Positions 49,810 to 58,692 of a stretch of 64,000 nt of DNA are shown in pieces (positions within the stretch are counted from its first letter, which is position 1; every line of letters begins with the position of its first letter). Both the position numbers and the translations under genes were made by a program. The DNA comes from Xenophilus sp003671765 (GTDB lineage Bacteria; Pseudomonadota; Gammaproteobacteria; Burkholderiales; Burkholderiaceae_C), in the NCBI GenBank assembly GCA_051414805.1, contig CP166702.1:4650001-4714000 (forward strand), given 5' to 3'. Below the pieces are notes generated by a model that worked only from the letters and a program-made list of their open reading frames with translations, did not search any database and was not told the DNA's origin.

Positions 49810-49859
49810 CCTGCCTGGAAAAATAGCGAGCGATCGGCCGTTCCTGCCTGGAATTCCAG
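49810..49859. promoter_or_regulatory. Direct repeats in the HTH remnant/lysE divergent region
   Basis: CCTGCCTGGAA occurs at 49810-49820 and again at 49843-49853, 33 bases apart (about three helical turns). The second copy continues into TCCAG, making TGGAATTCCA a perfect palindrome. The spacing suits a multimeric regulator of the Lrp type between the divergent starts at 49800 and 49897. Confidence 0.5.
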
Positions 49860-49896
49860 CTGGGCGCGGCAGCGCCGGCTTCGCACAATCCTTGGC

Positions 49897-50526
49897 ATGC
49901 ATTCCACCGCCACGCTCGCCCTCTTCTGGCAGTCCCTGCTCATCGGCCTGTCGATCGCCGCGCCGGTCGGCCAGATCGGCGTGCTCGCGATCCAGCGCAC
50001 CCTCGACCATGGCCGCGCCGCCGGGCTGGCGACCGGCCTCGGGGCCGCGCTGGCGGATGCGGTGTACGGTGCCGTCGGCGCCTTCGGCGTGACCACGCTC
50101 ATCACCTGGCTGCTGGGCGTTCGCCTGTGGCTGGCGCTGTTCGGCGCTGCCTTCCTGCTGTGGATGGCCTGGCGCATCGCCACCCAGCCCATCACGCCGC
50201 GCAGCGACGAGCGCGCATCGGGGCGCTCGCTGCTGCGCTACCTCGCGGGCACCTTCGTGCTGACGCTGTCCAACCCGAGCACCATCTTGTCCTTCATCGC
50301 CGTCTTCGGCGTGCTCGCCGGCCGGGCGCCGGCCGCATCGGCCTCGCCCTGGGCCATGGTGTCGGGGGTGCTGGTGGGTTCGGCACTGTGGTGGCTGCTG
50401 CTGTCGACCGGGGTCGGCCTGCTGCGCGAGCGCTTCGACGCACGCTGGCAACGCGCCATCAACCTGTGCTCGGCCGCGATGCTGGCCGGGCTGGCGTTGT
50501 GGCAGCTCGTGCAGCTGCTTCGCTGA
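49897..50526 (+). CDS. LysE family amino-acid exporter
   Basis: A 209-residue protein with six membrane helices starting MHSTATLALFWQSLLIGLSI. The family phrase AAPVGQIGVLAIQRTLDHGRAAGLATGLGAALADAVYGAVGAFG is at residues 21-64, and LTLSNPSTILSFIAVFGV marks the second half. LysE/RhtB proteins export amino acids by proton antiport. Its neighbours (cyclodeaminase and an Lrp-type remnant) suggest a basic amino acid or derivative as substrate. Confidence 0.92.
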   Translation: MHSTATLALFWQSLLIGLSIAAPVGQIGVLAIQRTLDHGRAAGLATGLGAALADAVYGAVGAFGVTTLITWLLGVRLWLALFGAAFLLWMAWRIATQPITPRSDERASGRSLLRYLAGTFVLTLSNPSTILSFIAVFGVLAGRAPAASASPWAMVSGVLVGSALWWLLLSTGVGLLRERFDARWQRAINLCSAAMLAGLALWQLVQLLR

Positions 50527-50557
50527 CGGGCGGCTTCCCCGAGCGGGCCGGCGTCGA

Positions 50558-51763
<1,206 letters not shown>

Positions 51764-51793
51764 GTCAGTTGTCTCGGGTAAGTGATCTGAATA

Positions 51794-51917
51794 CGGACTT
51801 CCGTACGCGAAGGACGCGAAAACTGCGCGAAGGTCGCAAAGAAGTCAGAGAAGAATTTTGGATGTTTTCTTTCGCGTCCTTCGCGAAACCTTCGCGCCCT
51901 TCGCGTACGGATGTCCG
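51794..51917. repeat. Palindromic repeat with CGCGAAGG units
   Basis: The ends CGGACTTCCGTACGCGAAGG (51794-51813) and CCTTCGCGTACGGATGTCCG (51898-51917) are inverted repeats matching at all but one position. Inside are degenerate copies of GCGAAGGNCGCGAA on the left and TTCGCGNCCTTCGCG on the right. It sits in the middle of the pcaIJF operon, between pcaJ and pcaF, and encodes no protein. Confidence 0.75.
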
Positions 51918-51921
51918 CTTT

Positions 51922-52563
51922 TTACGCAGCGATCGGCAAGCCCACGAGCCTTTCGAGCTCGGCGTGGTCCAGCCCGTCGACTTTGTCGATGAGCTTCAGG
52001 CCCTGCGGCGTGCATGCGAGTGTCGCCAGGTCGGAATACACGCGCTTGACGCAGCCGATGCCGGTGAGCGGATAGGTGCAACGCTCGACGACCTTGCTGG
52101 CGCCGGTCTTGGTGAGCAGGTCCATCATGACCCAGGTCTGCTTGGCGCCGATGGCCAGGTCCATCGCCCCGCCCACCGCCGGGATGGCGCCGGGCTCGCC
52201 GGTGCTCCAGTTGGCCAGATCGCCCGTGGCCGACACCTGGAAGGCGCCCAGCACGCAGATGTCGAGGTGCCCGCCGCGCATCATCGCGAAGCTGTCGGCA
52301 TGGTGGAAGTACGCGCCGCCGGGCAGCAGCGTCACGGGCTGCTTGCCGGCGTTGATGAGGTCGTAGTCCTCGGCGCCCTCCGCCGGCGCCGGGCCCATGC
52401 CGAGGATGCCGTTCTCGCTGTGCAGGATCACCTCGCGGCCCGCGGGCAGGTGGTTGGCCACCAGCGTGGGCTGGCCGATGCCGAGGTTGACGACGGCGCC
52501 GTCGAAGATGTCCTGCGCCACGCGGGCGGCAAGCAGGTCCTTGGTGCGGCGTTGGTAAGCCAT
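51922..52563 (-). CDS. pcaJ: 3-oxoadipate CoA-transferase subunit B
   Basis: A 213-residue CoA-transferase beta subunit. NLGIGQPTLVANHLPAG and HSENGILGMGPAP are present; the glutamate in SENG is the catalytic residue that forms the CoA thioester. SATGDLANWSTGEPG and PAVGGAMDLAIGAKQTWVMM are also family marks. It transfers CoA from succinyl-CoA to 3-oxoadipate. ScoB (acetoacetate-type) enzymes share these motifs; association with pcaF and a PcaR-type regulator favours the beta-ketoadipate role. It follows pcaI by 12 bases. Confidence 0.92.
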   Translation of the reverse strand: MAYQRRTKDLLAARVAQDIFDGAVVNLGIGQPTLVANHLPAGREVILHSENGILGMGPAPAEGAEDYDLINAGKQPVTLLPGGAYFHHADSFAMMRGGHLDICVLGAFQVSATGDLANWSTGEPGAIPAVGGAMDLAIGAKQTWVMMDLLTKTGASKVVERCTYPLTGIGCVKRVYSDLATLACTPQGLKLIDKVDGLDHAELERLVGLPIAA

Positions 52564-52575
52564 GGCGTGTCTCCT

Positions 52576-53277
52576 TCAGGCGGCCTTCTTGAAGCCACCG
52601 GCCTGCGTGGCGACGCGCCCGATCTTCACGATGCGGCTCACGAAGATGCCGGGCGTCACGATGGCCTCGGGGTCCATGCTGCCCAGCTCGGCGATCTCGT
52701 GCACGGTGGCCACGGTCTTCTTCGCCGCCATCGCCATCACGGGCCCGAAGTTGCGCGCGGCCTTGCGATACGTGAGGTTGCCCCAGCGGTCGCCGCGTTC
52801 GGCCTTGATGAGCGCCAGGTCGCCGTGGATGGGGTACTCGAGCACGTAAGGCCTGCCGTCGATCACGCGCGTCTCGCGCTCGCCAGCCAGCTCGGTGCCG
52901 TAGCCCGTGGGGCAGAAGAAGGCGCCGATGCCGGCGCCGGCGGCACGGATGCGTTCGGCCAGGTTGCCTTGCGGCACCAGTTCCAGCTCCAGCTTGCCGC
53001 TGCGGTACAGCGCGTCGAAGACATGGCTGTCGGCCTGGCGCGGGAAGCTGCAGATGATCTTGCGCACGCGCCCCGCCTTGAGCAGCGCGGCCAGGCCGGC
53101 ATCGCCGTTGCCGGCGTTGTTGTTGACGACCGTGAGGTCCTTCGCGCCCTGCTCGATCAGGCCGTCGATCAACTCGTTGGGGATGCCGGCGGTGCCGAAG
53201 CCGCCGATGAGCACGGTGGCGCCGTCGGCCGTGTCGGCCAGCGCGTCGGCCACCGAGCGCGCGATCTTGTCGATCAT
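52576..53277 (-). CDS. pcaI: 3-oxoadipate CoA-transferase subunit A
   Basis: A 233-residue CoA-transferase alpha subunit starting MIDKIARSVADALAD. VLIGGFGTAGIPNELIDGL is the glycine-rich CoA-binding signature; NNNAGNGDAGLAALLK and KIICSFPRQADSHVFDALY follow. With PcaJ it activates 3-oxoadipate for thiolysis by PcaF. It is the first gene of the minus-strand pcaI-pcaJ-pcaF unit and faces the IclR-type regulator gene across a region with three operator-like palindromes. Confidence 0.92.
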   Translation of the reverse strand: MIDKIARSVADALADTADGATVLIGGFGTAGIPNELIDGLIEQGAKDLTVVNNNAGNGDAGLAALLKAGRVRKIICSFPRQADSHVFDALYRSGKLELELVPQGNLAERIRAAGAGIGAFFCPTGYGTELAGERETRVIDGRPYVLEYPIHGDLALIKAERGDRWGNLTYRKAARNFGPVMAMAAKKTVATVHEIAELGSMDPEAIVTPGIFVSRIVKIGRVATQAGGFKKAA

Positions 53278-53364
53278 GGGAAGCGGTCTCCAGGCAAGGG
53301 GAATCGCAGGGCAGACGAACGGCGTGCCGTGCGGCATGAGCGAGCGCCGGACGTCGCGCACTCG

Positions 53365-53413
53365 ATTCGTTTTCCGAATGTTCGTATATAGAACATGTGT
53401 TCGTATAATGAAT
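53365..53413. promoter_or_regulatory. Three tandem 15-bp palindromic boxes between pcaI and the IclR regulator
   Basis: ATTCGTTTTCCGAAT (53365-53379), GTTCGTATATAGAAC (53380-53394) and GTTCGTATAATGAAT (53399-53413) share a TTCG...(G)AA layout, and the first two are palindromes in their outer four or five bases. PcaR of Pseudomonas recognises a GTTCGATAATCGCAC-like 15-mer, which resembles these. The third box contains TATAAT, a good -10 for the regulator gene, so binding there would be autoregulatory. Confidence 0.65.
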
Positions 53414-53433
53414 TCTAGACCCAGGACGCAGCC

Positions 53434-54240
53434 ATGGCAACCGGCAGCAAGACCCCGCACGACAGCACTCCGCCGCCCGACAGCCCCGTCCCCGGGGACA
53501 GCTACGTGCAATCCTTCGCGCGCGGGCTGCAGGTGATCCGCTCCTTCAGCGCGCAGGCGCCGAAGCAGACGCTGAGCGACGTGGCGGCAGCGACCGGCCT
53601 CACGCGCGCGGGCGCGCGCCGCATCCTGCTGACGCTGCAGACCCTGGGCTATGTGGAAAGCGACGGCCGGCTCTTCGCCCTCACGCCGCGCATCCTCGAC
53701 CTGGGCTTCGCCTACCTCTCGTCGATGCCGATCTGGAACCTCGCCGAGCCGGAACTCGAGGCGCTCGCGCGGCAGGTGCAGGAGTCCTGCTCCATCGCCG
53801 TGCTCGACGGCACCGACGTGGTCTACGTGATGCGCGTGCCGGTGCAGAAGATCATGCGCGTCACGCTGGGCGTGGGCTCGCGCCTGCCGGCCTGGTGCAC
53901 CTCGATGGGCCGGCTGCTGCTGGGCGGCCTGCCGCCGGACGAGGTGCGCGAGCGCCTCGCGGCCTCGCAGATCCAGGCCTTCACCCGCTACACGCTGACC
54001 GACCCCGCGGCGATCGAGTCACGCATCGCGCAGGCGCGCCGCCAGGGCTGGACGCTGACCAACCAGGAACTGGAGGAGGGCATGATTTCCATCGCCGCGC
54101 CCATCGTGGACCGCGTCGGTCGCGTGGTCGCGGCGCTGAACATCAGCGGCCAGGCCAACCGCACCAGCGCCAAGCTCATGCAGGAGACGATGCTGCCGCC
54201 GCTGCAGGCCGCGGCGCAGCGCATCTCGGCGATGCTCTGA
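53434..54240 (+). CDS. IclR family regulator, PcaR-type
   Basis: A 268-residue IclR protein. After a disordered 24-residue start, YVQSFARGLQVIRSFSAQAPKQTLSDVAAATGLTRAGARRILLTL forms the winged helix and begins as PcaR/PobR proteins do. The effector domain has SCSIAVLDGTDVVYVMRVP, GSRLPAWCTSMGRLLL and EEGMISIAAPIVDRVGRVVAALNIS. It is divergent from pcaI and presumably activates pcaIJF in response to beta-ketoadipate. Its TGA is immediately followed by the stop codon of the convergent DUF4189 gene. Confidence 0.92.
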   Translation: MATGSKTPHDSTPPPDSPVPGDSYVQSFARGLQVIRSFSAQAPKQTLSDVAAATGLTRAGARRILLTLQTLGYVESDGRLFALTPRILDLGFAYLSSMPIWNLAEPELEALARQVQESCSIAVLDGTDVVYVMRVPVQKIMRVTLGVGSRLPAWCTSMGRLLLGGLPPDEVRERLAASQIQAFTRYTLTDPAAIESRIAQARRQGWTLTNQELEEGMISIAAPIVDRVGRVVAALNISGQANRTSAKLMQETMLPPLQAAAQRISAML

Positions 54241-54624
54241 TCAGCGCGGCGAGCAGGCGCGCACCACCACCTTGCACGGCTCGGTGGGCAGGTGGTTGTC
54301 GCACTGCCGAGCGGCGGCCCGCGCGGCGTCGTTCGCGACGGGCGCCACGGCCGCGCCCCACTCGCCGAAATTGCCCTGTGCATAAGCGCCGCAGGCGCGC
54401 TCGAAGGTCGTGCGCACCTCGCAGCCCGCGGGCTTGCGCGCGTTGCGCCGGCACTGGTTGAGCGCCTCGTGCTCGGCCGCCTCGCGCGTCGGATGCTCGA
54501 AAGCGTAGCCGTACGCGGGGTAGCTGGAGGCGATGGCGCCCCAGCTGGGGCGCGCCGGCGACGCGGCCTGCGCCATGGCCATGAAGGGCAGGAGCGCCAG
54601 CGCGGCGCAGCAAAGGCTTCGCAT
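54241..54624 (-). CDS. DUF4189-like secreted cysteine-rich protein
   Basis: A 127-residue protein with a signal peptide (MRSLCCAALALLPFMAMAQA). The mature part WGAIASSYPAYGYAFEHPTREAAEHEALNQC and CGAYAQGNFGEWGAA match the DUF4189 pattern, and five or more cysteines suggest disulfides. It follows the KAS gene after 11 bases on the same strand, so it may share its transcript. Function unknown. Confidence 0.75.
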   Translation of the reverse strand: MRSLCCAALALLPFMAMAQAASPARPSWGAIASSYPAYGYAFEHPTREAAEHEALNQCRRNARKPAGCEVRTTFERACGAYAQGNFGEWGAAVAPVANDAARAAARQCDNHLPTEPCKVVVRACSPR

Positions 54625-54635
54625 GGCGTGGATGC

Positions 54636-55865
54636 TCAGGCCTGCTCGAACAGCAGCACGGCGTTGCTGCCGCCGAAGGCGAAGGAGCTGCTCACCGCGG
54701 CCGCGAGCGCAGGCGCCGCCTCGCCCTGCTGGCCCACAAGGTTCAGCTGGCAGGCCGGGTCGATCTCGGTGCAATGCGCGTTGGGCGGCAGTTGACGTTG
54801 CTGCAGCGCCAGGATGGTGATCGCGGCCTCCAGCGCGCCCGCAGCCCCGAGCAGGTGGCCGTGCAGCGCCTTGGTCGAGCTGACCTTCAGGCCCTCGAGC
54901 GCATCGCCCCACACCAGCGCGAGCGCGTCGCGCTCGATCGGGTCGCCGATCTTGGTCGCCGTGCCGTGGGCGTTGCAGTAGCCGACGTCCTGCGGCCGCA
55001 GGCCGGCCATCGCGAGCGCCGCGCGCAGTGCACGCGCCTGGCCGGGTGCGTCGGGCTTGGTGAGGTGCGTGGCATCACAGCTGTGGCCCCAGCCGGAGAG
55101 CAGCGCATAGCGCCGCGCCTGCCGCGCCCGGGCGCGTTCCTCGGACTCGAGCACGAGGAAGGCGGCGCCCTCGCCCAGCGCGAAGCCGCTGCGGTCGGCG
55201 GCGAAGGGCTTCACCGCCGTGGCCGCGGCCTGCACGTCGCCGGCCGGGAAGGCGGCCAGGGTCTGCATGGCCTGCCAGGCCATCACGACGCCGGGCACGA
55301 TGAGCGACTCGGCGCCACCGGCGATGGCCACGTCGACCTCGCCGCGCGCCACGGCCTTGGCGGCTTCGGCGATCGCGACGGCCGAGGACGAACAGGCGAC
55401 CGAATAGGTGAAGACGGGGCCCTGCGCGCGCTGGCGCATCGCGACCTGCGAGGCCGGTGCGTTGGGCATGAAGGCCGGGATGGTGAGCGGCGGCACGCGC
55501 CCGCCCGCGGTGGCCATGCCGCCGCGATACGCGGCTTCGAGGGCGGTGGCGCCGCCCATGCCGCAGCCGCCGAAGACACCCAGCCGCTCGGGGTCGACGT
55601 CGAGGGCGCCGGCGTCCTTGACGGCGAAGTCGGCCGCGGCCACGGCCATCTGGCTCACGCGGTCGACGCCCGCCAGCTGCAGCTTGGTGAACCAGCGGCT
55701 CTCGTCGAAGGCGACGGTGGCCGCGGCGGCGGGTTTGGCAAGCTCGGGGAAGACGGGACGGATCGCGGATTCGCCGCGCATCAGGGCCGCGAACAGAGCC
55801 TGCGGGTCCTCGCCATGGGGCGAGACGACACCCAGGCCGGTGACGGCAACCCGCGCGTCGGCCAT
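54636..55865 (-). CDS. Beta-ketoacyl-ACP synthase (KAS I/II-like)
   Basis: A 409-residue condensing enzyme. The Cys-His-His triad is visible: SVACSSSAVAIAEAA (Cys, about residue 158), NAHGTATKIGDPIE (His) and KALHGHLLGAAGALEAAI (His). It follows its own ACP gene with an overlapping ATG/TGA and is preceded by a PAP2 phosphatase gene. It is unlikely to be the housekeeping FabF because the usual fabD/fabG neighbours are absent; it probably belongs to a specialised acyl pathway whose other genes lie elsewhere. Confidence 0.88.
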   Translation of the reverse strand: MADARVAVTGLGVVSPHGEDPQALFAALMRGESAIRPVFPELAKPAAAATVAFDESRWFTKLQLAGVDRVSQMAVAAADFAVKDAGALDVDPERLGVFGGCGMGGATALEAAYRGGMATAGGRVPPLTIPAFMPNAPASQVAMRQRAQGPVFTYSVACSSSAVAIAEAAKAVARGEVDVAIAGGAESLIVPGVVMAWQAMQTLAAFPAGDVQAAATAVKPFAADRSGFALGEGAAFLVLESEERARARQARRYALLSGWGHSCDATHLTKPDAPGQARALRAALAMAGLRPQDVGYCNAHGTATKIGDPIERDALALVWGDALEGLKVSSTKALHGHLLGAAGALEAAITILALQQRQLPPNAHCTEIDPACQLNLVGQQGEAAPALAAAVSSSFAFGGSNAVLLFEQA

Positions 55866-56134
55866 CAGGCGGCGGGCTGTTGCTGCTCGTCGGCCGAGGC
55901 TGCGGCCTCGGCGCGCACGCGGTCGACCACGGCGGCCAGTCCGGCGAGCGTCTCGATGCTGGGGTCGGGGTCGGGCATGGAGATCTTGAAGCGGTCCTCG
56001 ATCTCGAACAGGAATTCGACGATGGCCAGCGAATCGAAACCCTTGTCGCGCATGGACTCGTTCGGGTCCAGCGTGGCGGGGTCGATGCCGTACTTCTCCT
56101 GGATCAGGTCCTGCAATTCCTTCAGCGAACTCAT
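55865..56134 (-). CDS. Acyl carrier protein
   Basis: An 89-residue ACP. The phosphopantetheine attachment serine is in GFDSLAIVEFLFEIEDRF (Ser at about residue 34). A longer Ala/Gln-rich tail (AAASADEQQQPAA) distinguishes it from housekeeping AcpP. Its stop codon overlaps the start of the KAS gene, implying the two are made in fixed ratio. Confidence 0.9.
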   Translation of the reverse strand: MSSLKELQDLIQEKYGIDPATLDPNESMRDKGFDSLAIVEFLFEIEDRFKISMPDPDPSIETLAGLAAVVDRVRAEAAASADEQQQPAA

Positions 56135-56252
56135 GTGTGCGGGGTCCGTCCTCGTCGCGGCCCGGCGCCGCAGGGGTCGCCGGCCGGGCCCATTCGTCTG
56201 TGATGTGTCCGACCCGCCAGGCAGGACGCGCGCATGCCGCGTCGCTGGTGGG

Positions 56253-56957
56253 TCACTGTCGGCTCATGATAGCCGTTCGAGGTGCCGCGGCAGGCGCTGG
56301 CCGTTCGGCCGGCCGCCAGCGCAGCGAGGCCGCCGCGAACACGCCGCCGAGGGCCGCACCGGCCAGCACGTCCAGCGCCACGTGCTGCTTGACGGCCAGG
56401 GTCGACCAGGTGATCGCCAGGAACCACGCCAGGTTGGCGAGCCGCAACCAGACGGGCGCGCCGGCGCGCCGCAGCAGGTGCTCCACCCACAGCACGGTGA
56501 AGGCCGAGATGGCGACGTGCATCGACGGACAGGCATTGCCGGCCGCGTCGATGCCTTGCAGCAGCGCGAAGCCCGGGGCCGTGGGGTCGACCGGCATGGG
56601 CGGGATCTGCGTGGGCCAGAAGTGGAAGATGCCCAGGCCCACGGCGCACAGCGCCGCCGCCCACAGCCCGTAGGCGAGCAGCGGCCAGAAGCCGCGCTGC
56701 AGCCCCGGCGCGATGCCCACGTACAGCCACAGCGACAGGTAGGGCACCAGCGCCGCCGGCTCGAAGGCCACCCAGTGGTCCACCCAGGTCAGCGGCATCA
56801 CCGTCACCGGATACGCCGGGTGGCGCAGCATGTGGAAGTAGCCGATGAAGAAGACCCAGACCCACACGGTGGTGCCCACGGCCTTGAGGAGGAAGTGCTC
56901 GCGCATGCGCGAGCCGAGTTCGGTGGTCCAGGGGCGCGCGGGGTCGGGAACGGTCAT
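56253..56957 (-). CDS. PAP2 family phosphatase
   Basis: A 234-residue membrane protein starting MTVPDPARPW with about six helices. ACPSMHVAISAFTVLW and KQHVALDVLAG give the second and third parts of the PAP2 phosphatase signature (SxxxH and H-x3-D). Such proteins remove phosphate from lipid phosphates or transfer phospho-head groups. The ACP and KAS genes follow 118 bases downstream on the same strand, suggesting a lipid-modifying unit. Confidence 0.85.
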   Translation of the reverse strand: MTVPDPARPWTTELGSRMREHFLLKAVGTTVWVWVFFIGYFHMLRHPAYPVTVMPLTWVDHWVAFEPAALVPYLSLWLYVGIAPGLQRGFWPLLAYGLWAAALCAVGLGIFHFWPTQIPPMPVDPTAPGFALLQGIDAAGNACPSMHVAISAFTVLWVEHLLRRAGAPVWLRLANLAWFLAITWSTLAVKQHVALDVLAGAALGGVFAAASLRWRPAERPAPAAAPRTAIMSRQ

Positions 56958-57087
56958 GGAAAACGGTAGGCAATGCGAGGGCCCGAGGCGGGCGCCGCCC
57001 GACATCTTGCCCGAGCTGCATGACCGCGCGCTGTCGGCCAACCCCGCCAGGCAGGGGGTCGGGGGCGGGTGCTAACCTCGCCGCACC

Positions 57088-57522
57088 ATGTTCAATCCCT
57101 CCCAGGAAGAAGTGCGGCGCTTCTTCTGCAACGTCTACGCCAAGGGCCGCAGCGGCCAGCCGATGGAGGCGCTGGAGACCATCGCGAGCGGCTGGATCGA
57201 CCAGCATCCCGAATACCACGCCGACCTGGCCGATGCCGACGCCGCCGTGGCGCGCGTCTACGACGGCCAGGACGGGCGCGAGAACCCCTTCCTTCACCTG
57301 TCGATGCACCTTTCGATCAGCGAGCAGTGCTCGATCGACCAACCGCGCGGCATCCGGCAGGCGGTGGAACTCCTCACCGCCCGCCGCGGCTCCCTGCTCG
57401 AGGCGCACCACGAGGCCATGGAGTGCCTGGGCCGCATGATGTGGGAGAGCCAGCGCGCCGGCCGGCCGCCGGACGGCAACGCCTACGTGGACTGCGTGCA
57501 GCGACGCGCGACGCGCGACTGA
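57088..57522 (+). CDS. DUF1841 family protein
   Basis: A 144-residue soluble protein starting MFNPSQEEVRRFFCNVYAKG. The phrases LDxIxxxWIxxHPEY (ETIASGWIDQHPEYH), NPFLHLSMHLSISEQCSIDQPRG and HEAMECLGRMMWESQR match DUF1841, a conserved Proteobacteria family of unknown function. It is divergent from the PAP2 gene and followed by a dispersed repeat. Confidence 0.88.
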   Translation: MFNPSQEEVRRFFCNVYAKGRSGQPMEALETIASGWIDQHPEYHADLADADAAVARVYDGQDGRENPFLHLSMHLSISEQCSIDQPRGIRQAVELLTARRGSLLEAHHEAMECLGRMMWESQRAGRPPDGNAYVDCVQRRATRD

Positions 57523-57529
57523 GGCTGTT

Positions 57530-57586
57530 GCTACACCTTTCATAGCTGCTCGCGCCCGCTGGCCGGGCGCTACGGGCCGATTTCAT
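57530..57586 (+). repeat. Dispersed intergenic repeat, copy 6
   Basis: GCTACACCTTTCATAGCTGC, then CGCGCCCGCTGGCCGGGCGC as hairpin and the tail GGCCGATTTCATTCC. It lies between the DUF1841 gene and the Bug gene, ending 24 bases before the latter's ATG. Confidence 0.82.
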
Positions 57587-57609
57587 TCCAGGATTCCGGA
57601 GACATTCCC

Positions 57610-58596
57610 ATGACCCTCGACCGCCGAGTTCTGCTGCAGGGTGCCGGCGCGCTGGCGCTGCTGGGCGCCGCGGGCACCGCGCCCGCACAGCCCGCCTTTC
57701 CGTCGCGCCCGTTGCGCCTCGTGGTGCCCAACGCGGCCGGCGGCGCCGCCGACCTGACGGCGCGCGCGGTGGGCCAGAAGCTGGCCGCCGCACTGGGGCA
57801 GCCGGTGGTGGTCGACAACCGGCCCAGCGCGGGCGGCGTGGTGGCCGGCGAGGTGGTGGCGCGCGCCGAGCCCGACGGCCACACGCTGCTGCTGATCTCC
57901 AGCGGCACCGCCGTGAGTGCGGCGCTGTTCAAGAAGCTGCCCTTCGACACCCTGGCCGACTTCGCCCCCGTCTCGCAGATGGCGCGCTTCGACCTGGCGG
58001 TCGCAGTGGCCGAGAACAGCCGCTTCAAGACCCTGGCCGACCTGCTGGCCCACGCGCGCGCGAACCCCGGCAAGCTCAACATCGGCACGCCGCAGATCGG
58101 CACCACGCAGAACCTGGCGGCCGAACTGCTCAAGCTCTCGGCCGGCATCGACGCGCAGGTGGTGCCCTTCAACGGCACGCCACCGGTGGTGACGGCCGTG
58201 CGCGGTGGCGAGATCGACGTGCTGATCGACATCCTCGGCCCGCTGATGCCGCACCTGCAGGGCAAGGCGCTGCGCGCACTCGCCGTGCTGGGCCGCGAGC
58301 GCGCGCCCGAGCTGCCCGAGGTGCCGGCGGTGCGCGAGAGCGGCGGCGCGCTGGCCGGCTTCGACGTCAGCTCCTGGAACGGCCTGGCCGTGCCGGCGAA
58401 GACACCCGCGGCCATCGTCGACAAGCTTTCGCGCGCGGTACAGGCCGCCGCCCTTCAGGACGATGTGAAGAAGCAGCTGCAGGCGCTGAACATGCGGGCC
58501 CAGGGCAGCAGCCCGGCCGCGTTGCGCGACTTCCTGGCGGCGGACATCCGGCGCTGGAGCGAGGTGATCGCGAAGGCGAAGTTGCCCAGGCTCTGA
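57610..58596 (+). CDS. Bug/TctC-type periplasmic binding protein
   Basis: A 328-residue protein with signal peptide MTLDRRVLLQGAGALALLGA ending TAPAQ, and a Tat-like DRRVLLQ. Family phrases are RPLRLVVPNAAGGAADLTARAV, VDNRPSAGGVVAGEVVARAEPDGHTLLL and PFNGTPPVVTAVRGGEIDVLIDI. It stands alone, without transporter membrane genes, in the common Burkholderiales manner. Convergent with the LysR gene; a carboxylate or aromatic acid ligand is likely but unspecified. Confidence 0.9.
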   Translation: MTLDRRVLLQGAGALALLGAAGTAPAQPAFPSRPLRLVVPNAAGGAADLTARAVGQKLAAALGQPVVVDNRPSAGGVVAGEVVARAEPDGHTLLLISSGTAVSAALFKKLPFDTLADFAPVSQMARFDLAVAVAENSRFKTLADLLAHARANPGKLNIGTPQIGTTQNLAAELLKLSAGIDAQVVPFNGTPPVVTAVRGGEIDVLIDILGPLMPHLQGKALRALAVLGRERAPELPEVPAVRESGGALAGFDVSSWNGLAVPAKTPAAIVDKLSRAVQAAALQDDVKKQLQALNMRAQGSSPAALRDFLAADIRRWSEVIAKAKLPRL

Positions 58597-58633
58597 CGCC
58601 CGCAACGATCCTCAAAAGGATCCGATCGAGAAA

Positions 58634-58684
58634 AGTGCAGTCGGCCTGCGGCCCGCGCCAGCCGGGCGCTGCAGCCCAATTCGT
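58634..58684 (-). repeat. Dispersed intergenic repeat, variant form (copy 7)
   Basis: Read on the minus strand: GAATTGGGCTGCAGCGCCCGG...GCGGGCCGCAGGCCGACTGCACT, closely matching the element at 48513-48563. It ends a few bases from the LysR stop codon and separates two convergent genes. Confidence 0.7.
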
Positions 58685-58692
58685 CACGGTCG

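Noticed and set aside
48913..50451. A 512-codon minus-strand protein spanning lysE and the cyclodeaminase gene
   Set aside because: Only the 50 or so codons near 49650-49800 resemble a protein (AsnC HTH); the rest is antisense to two clear genes.
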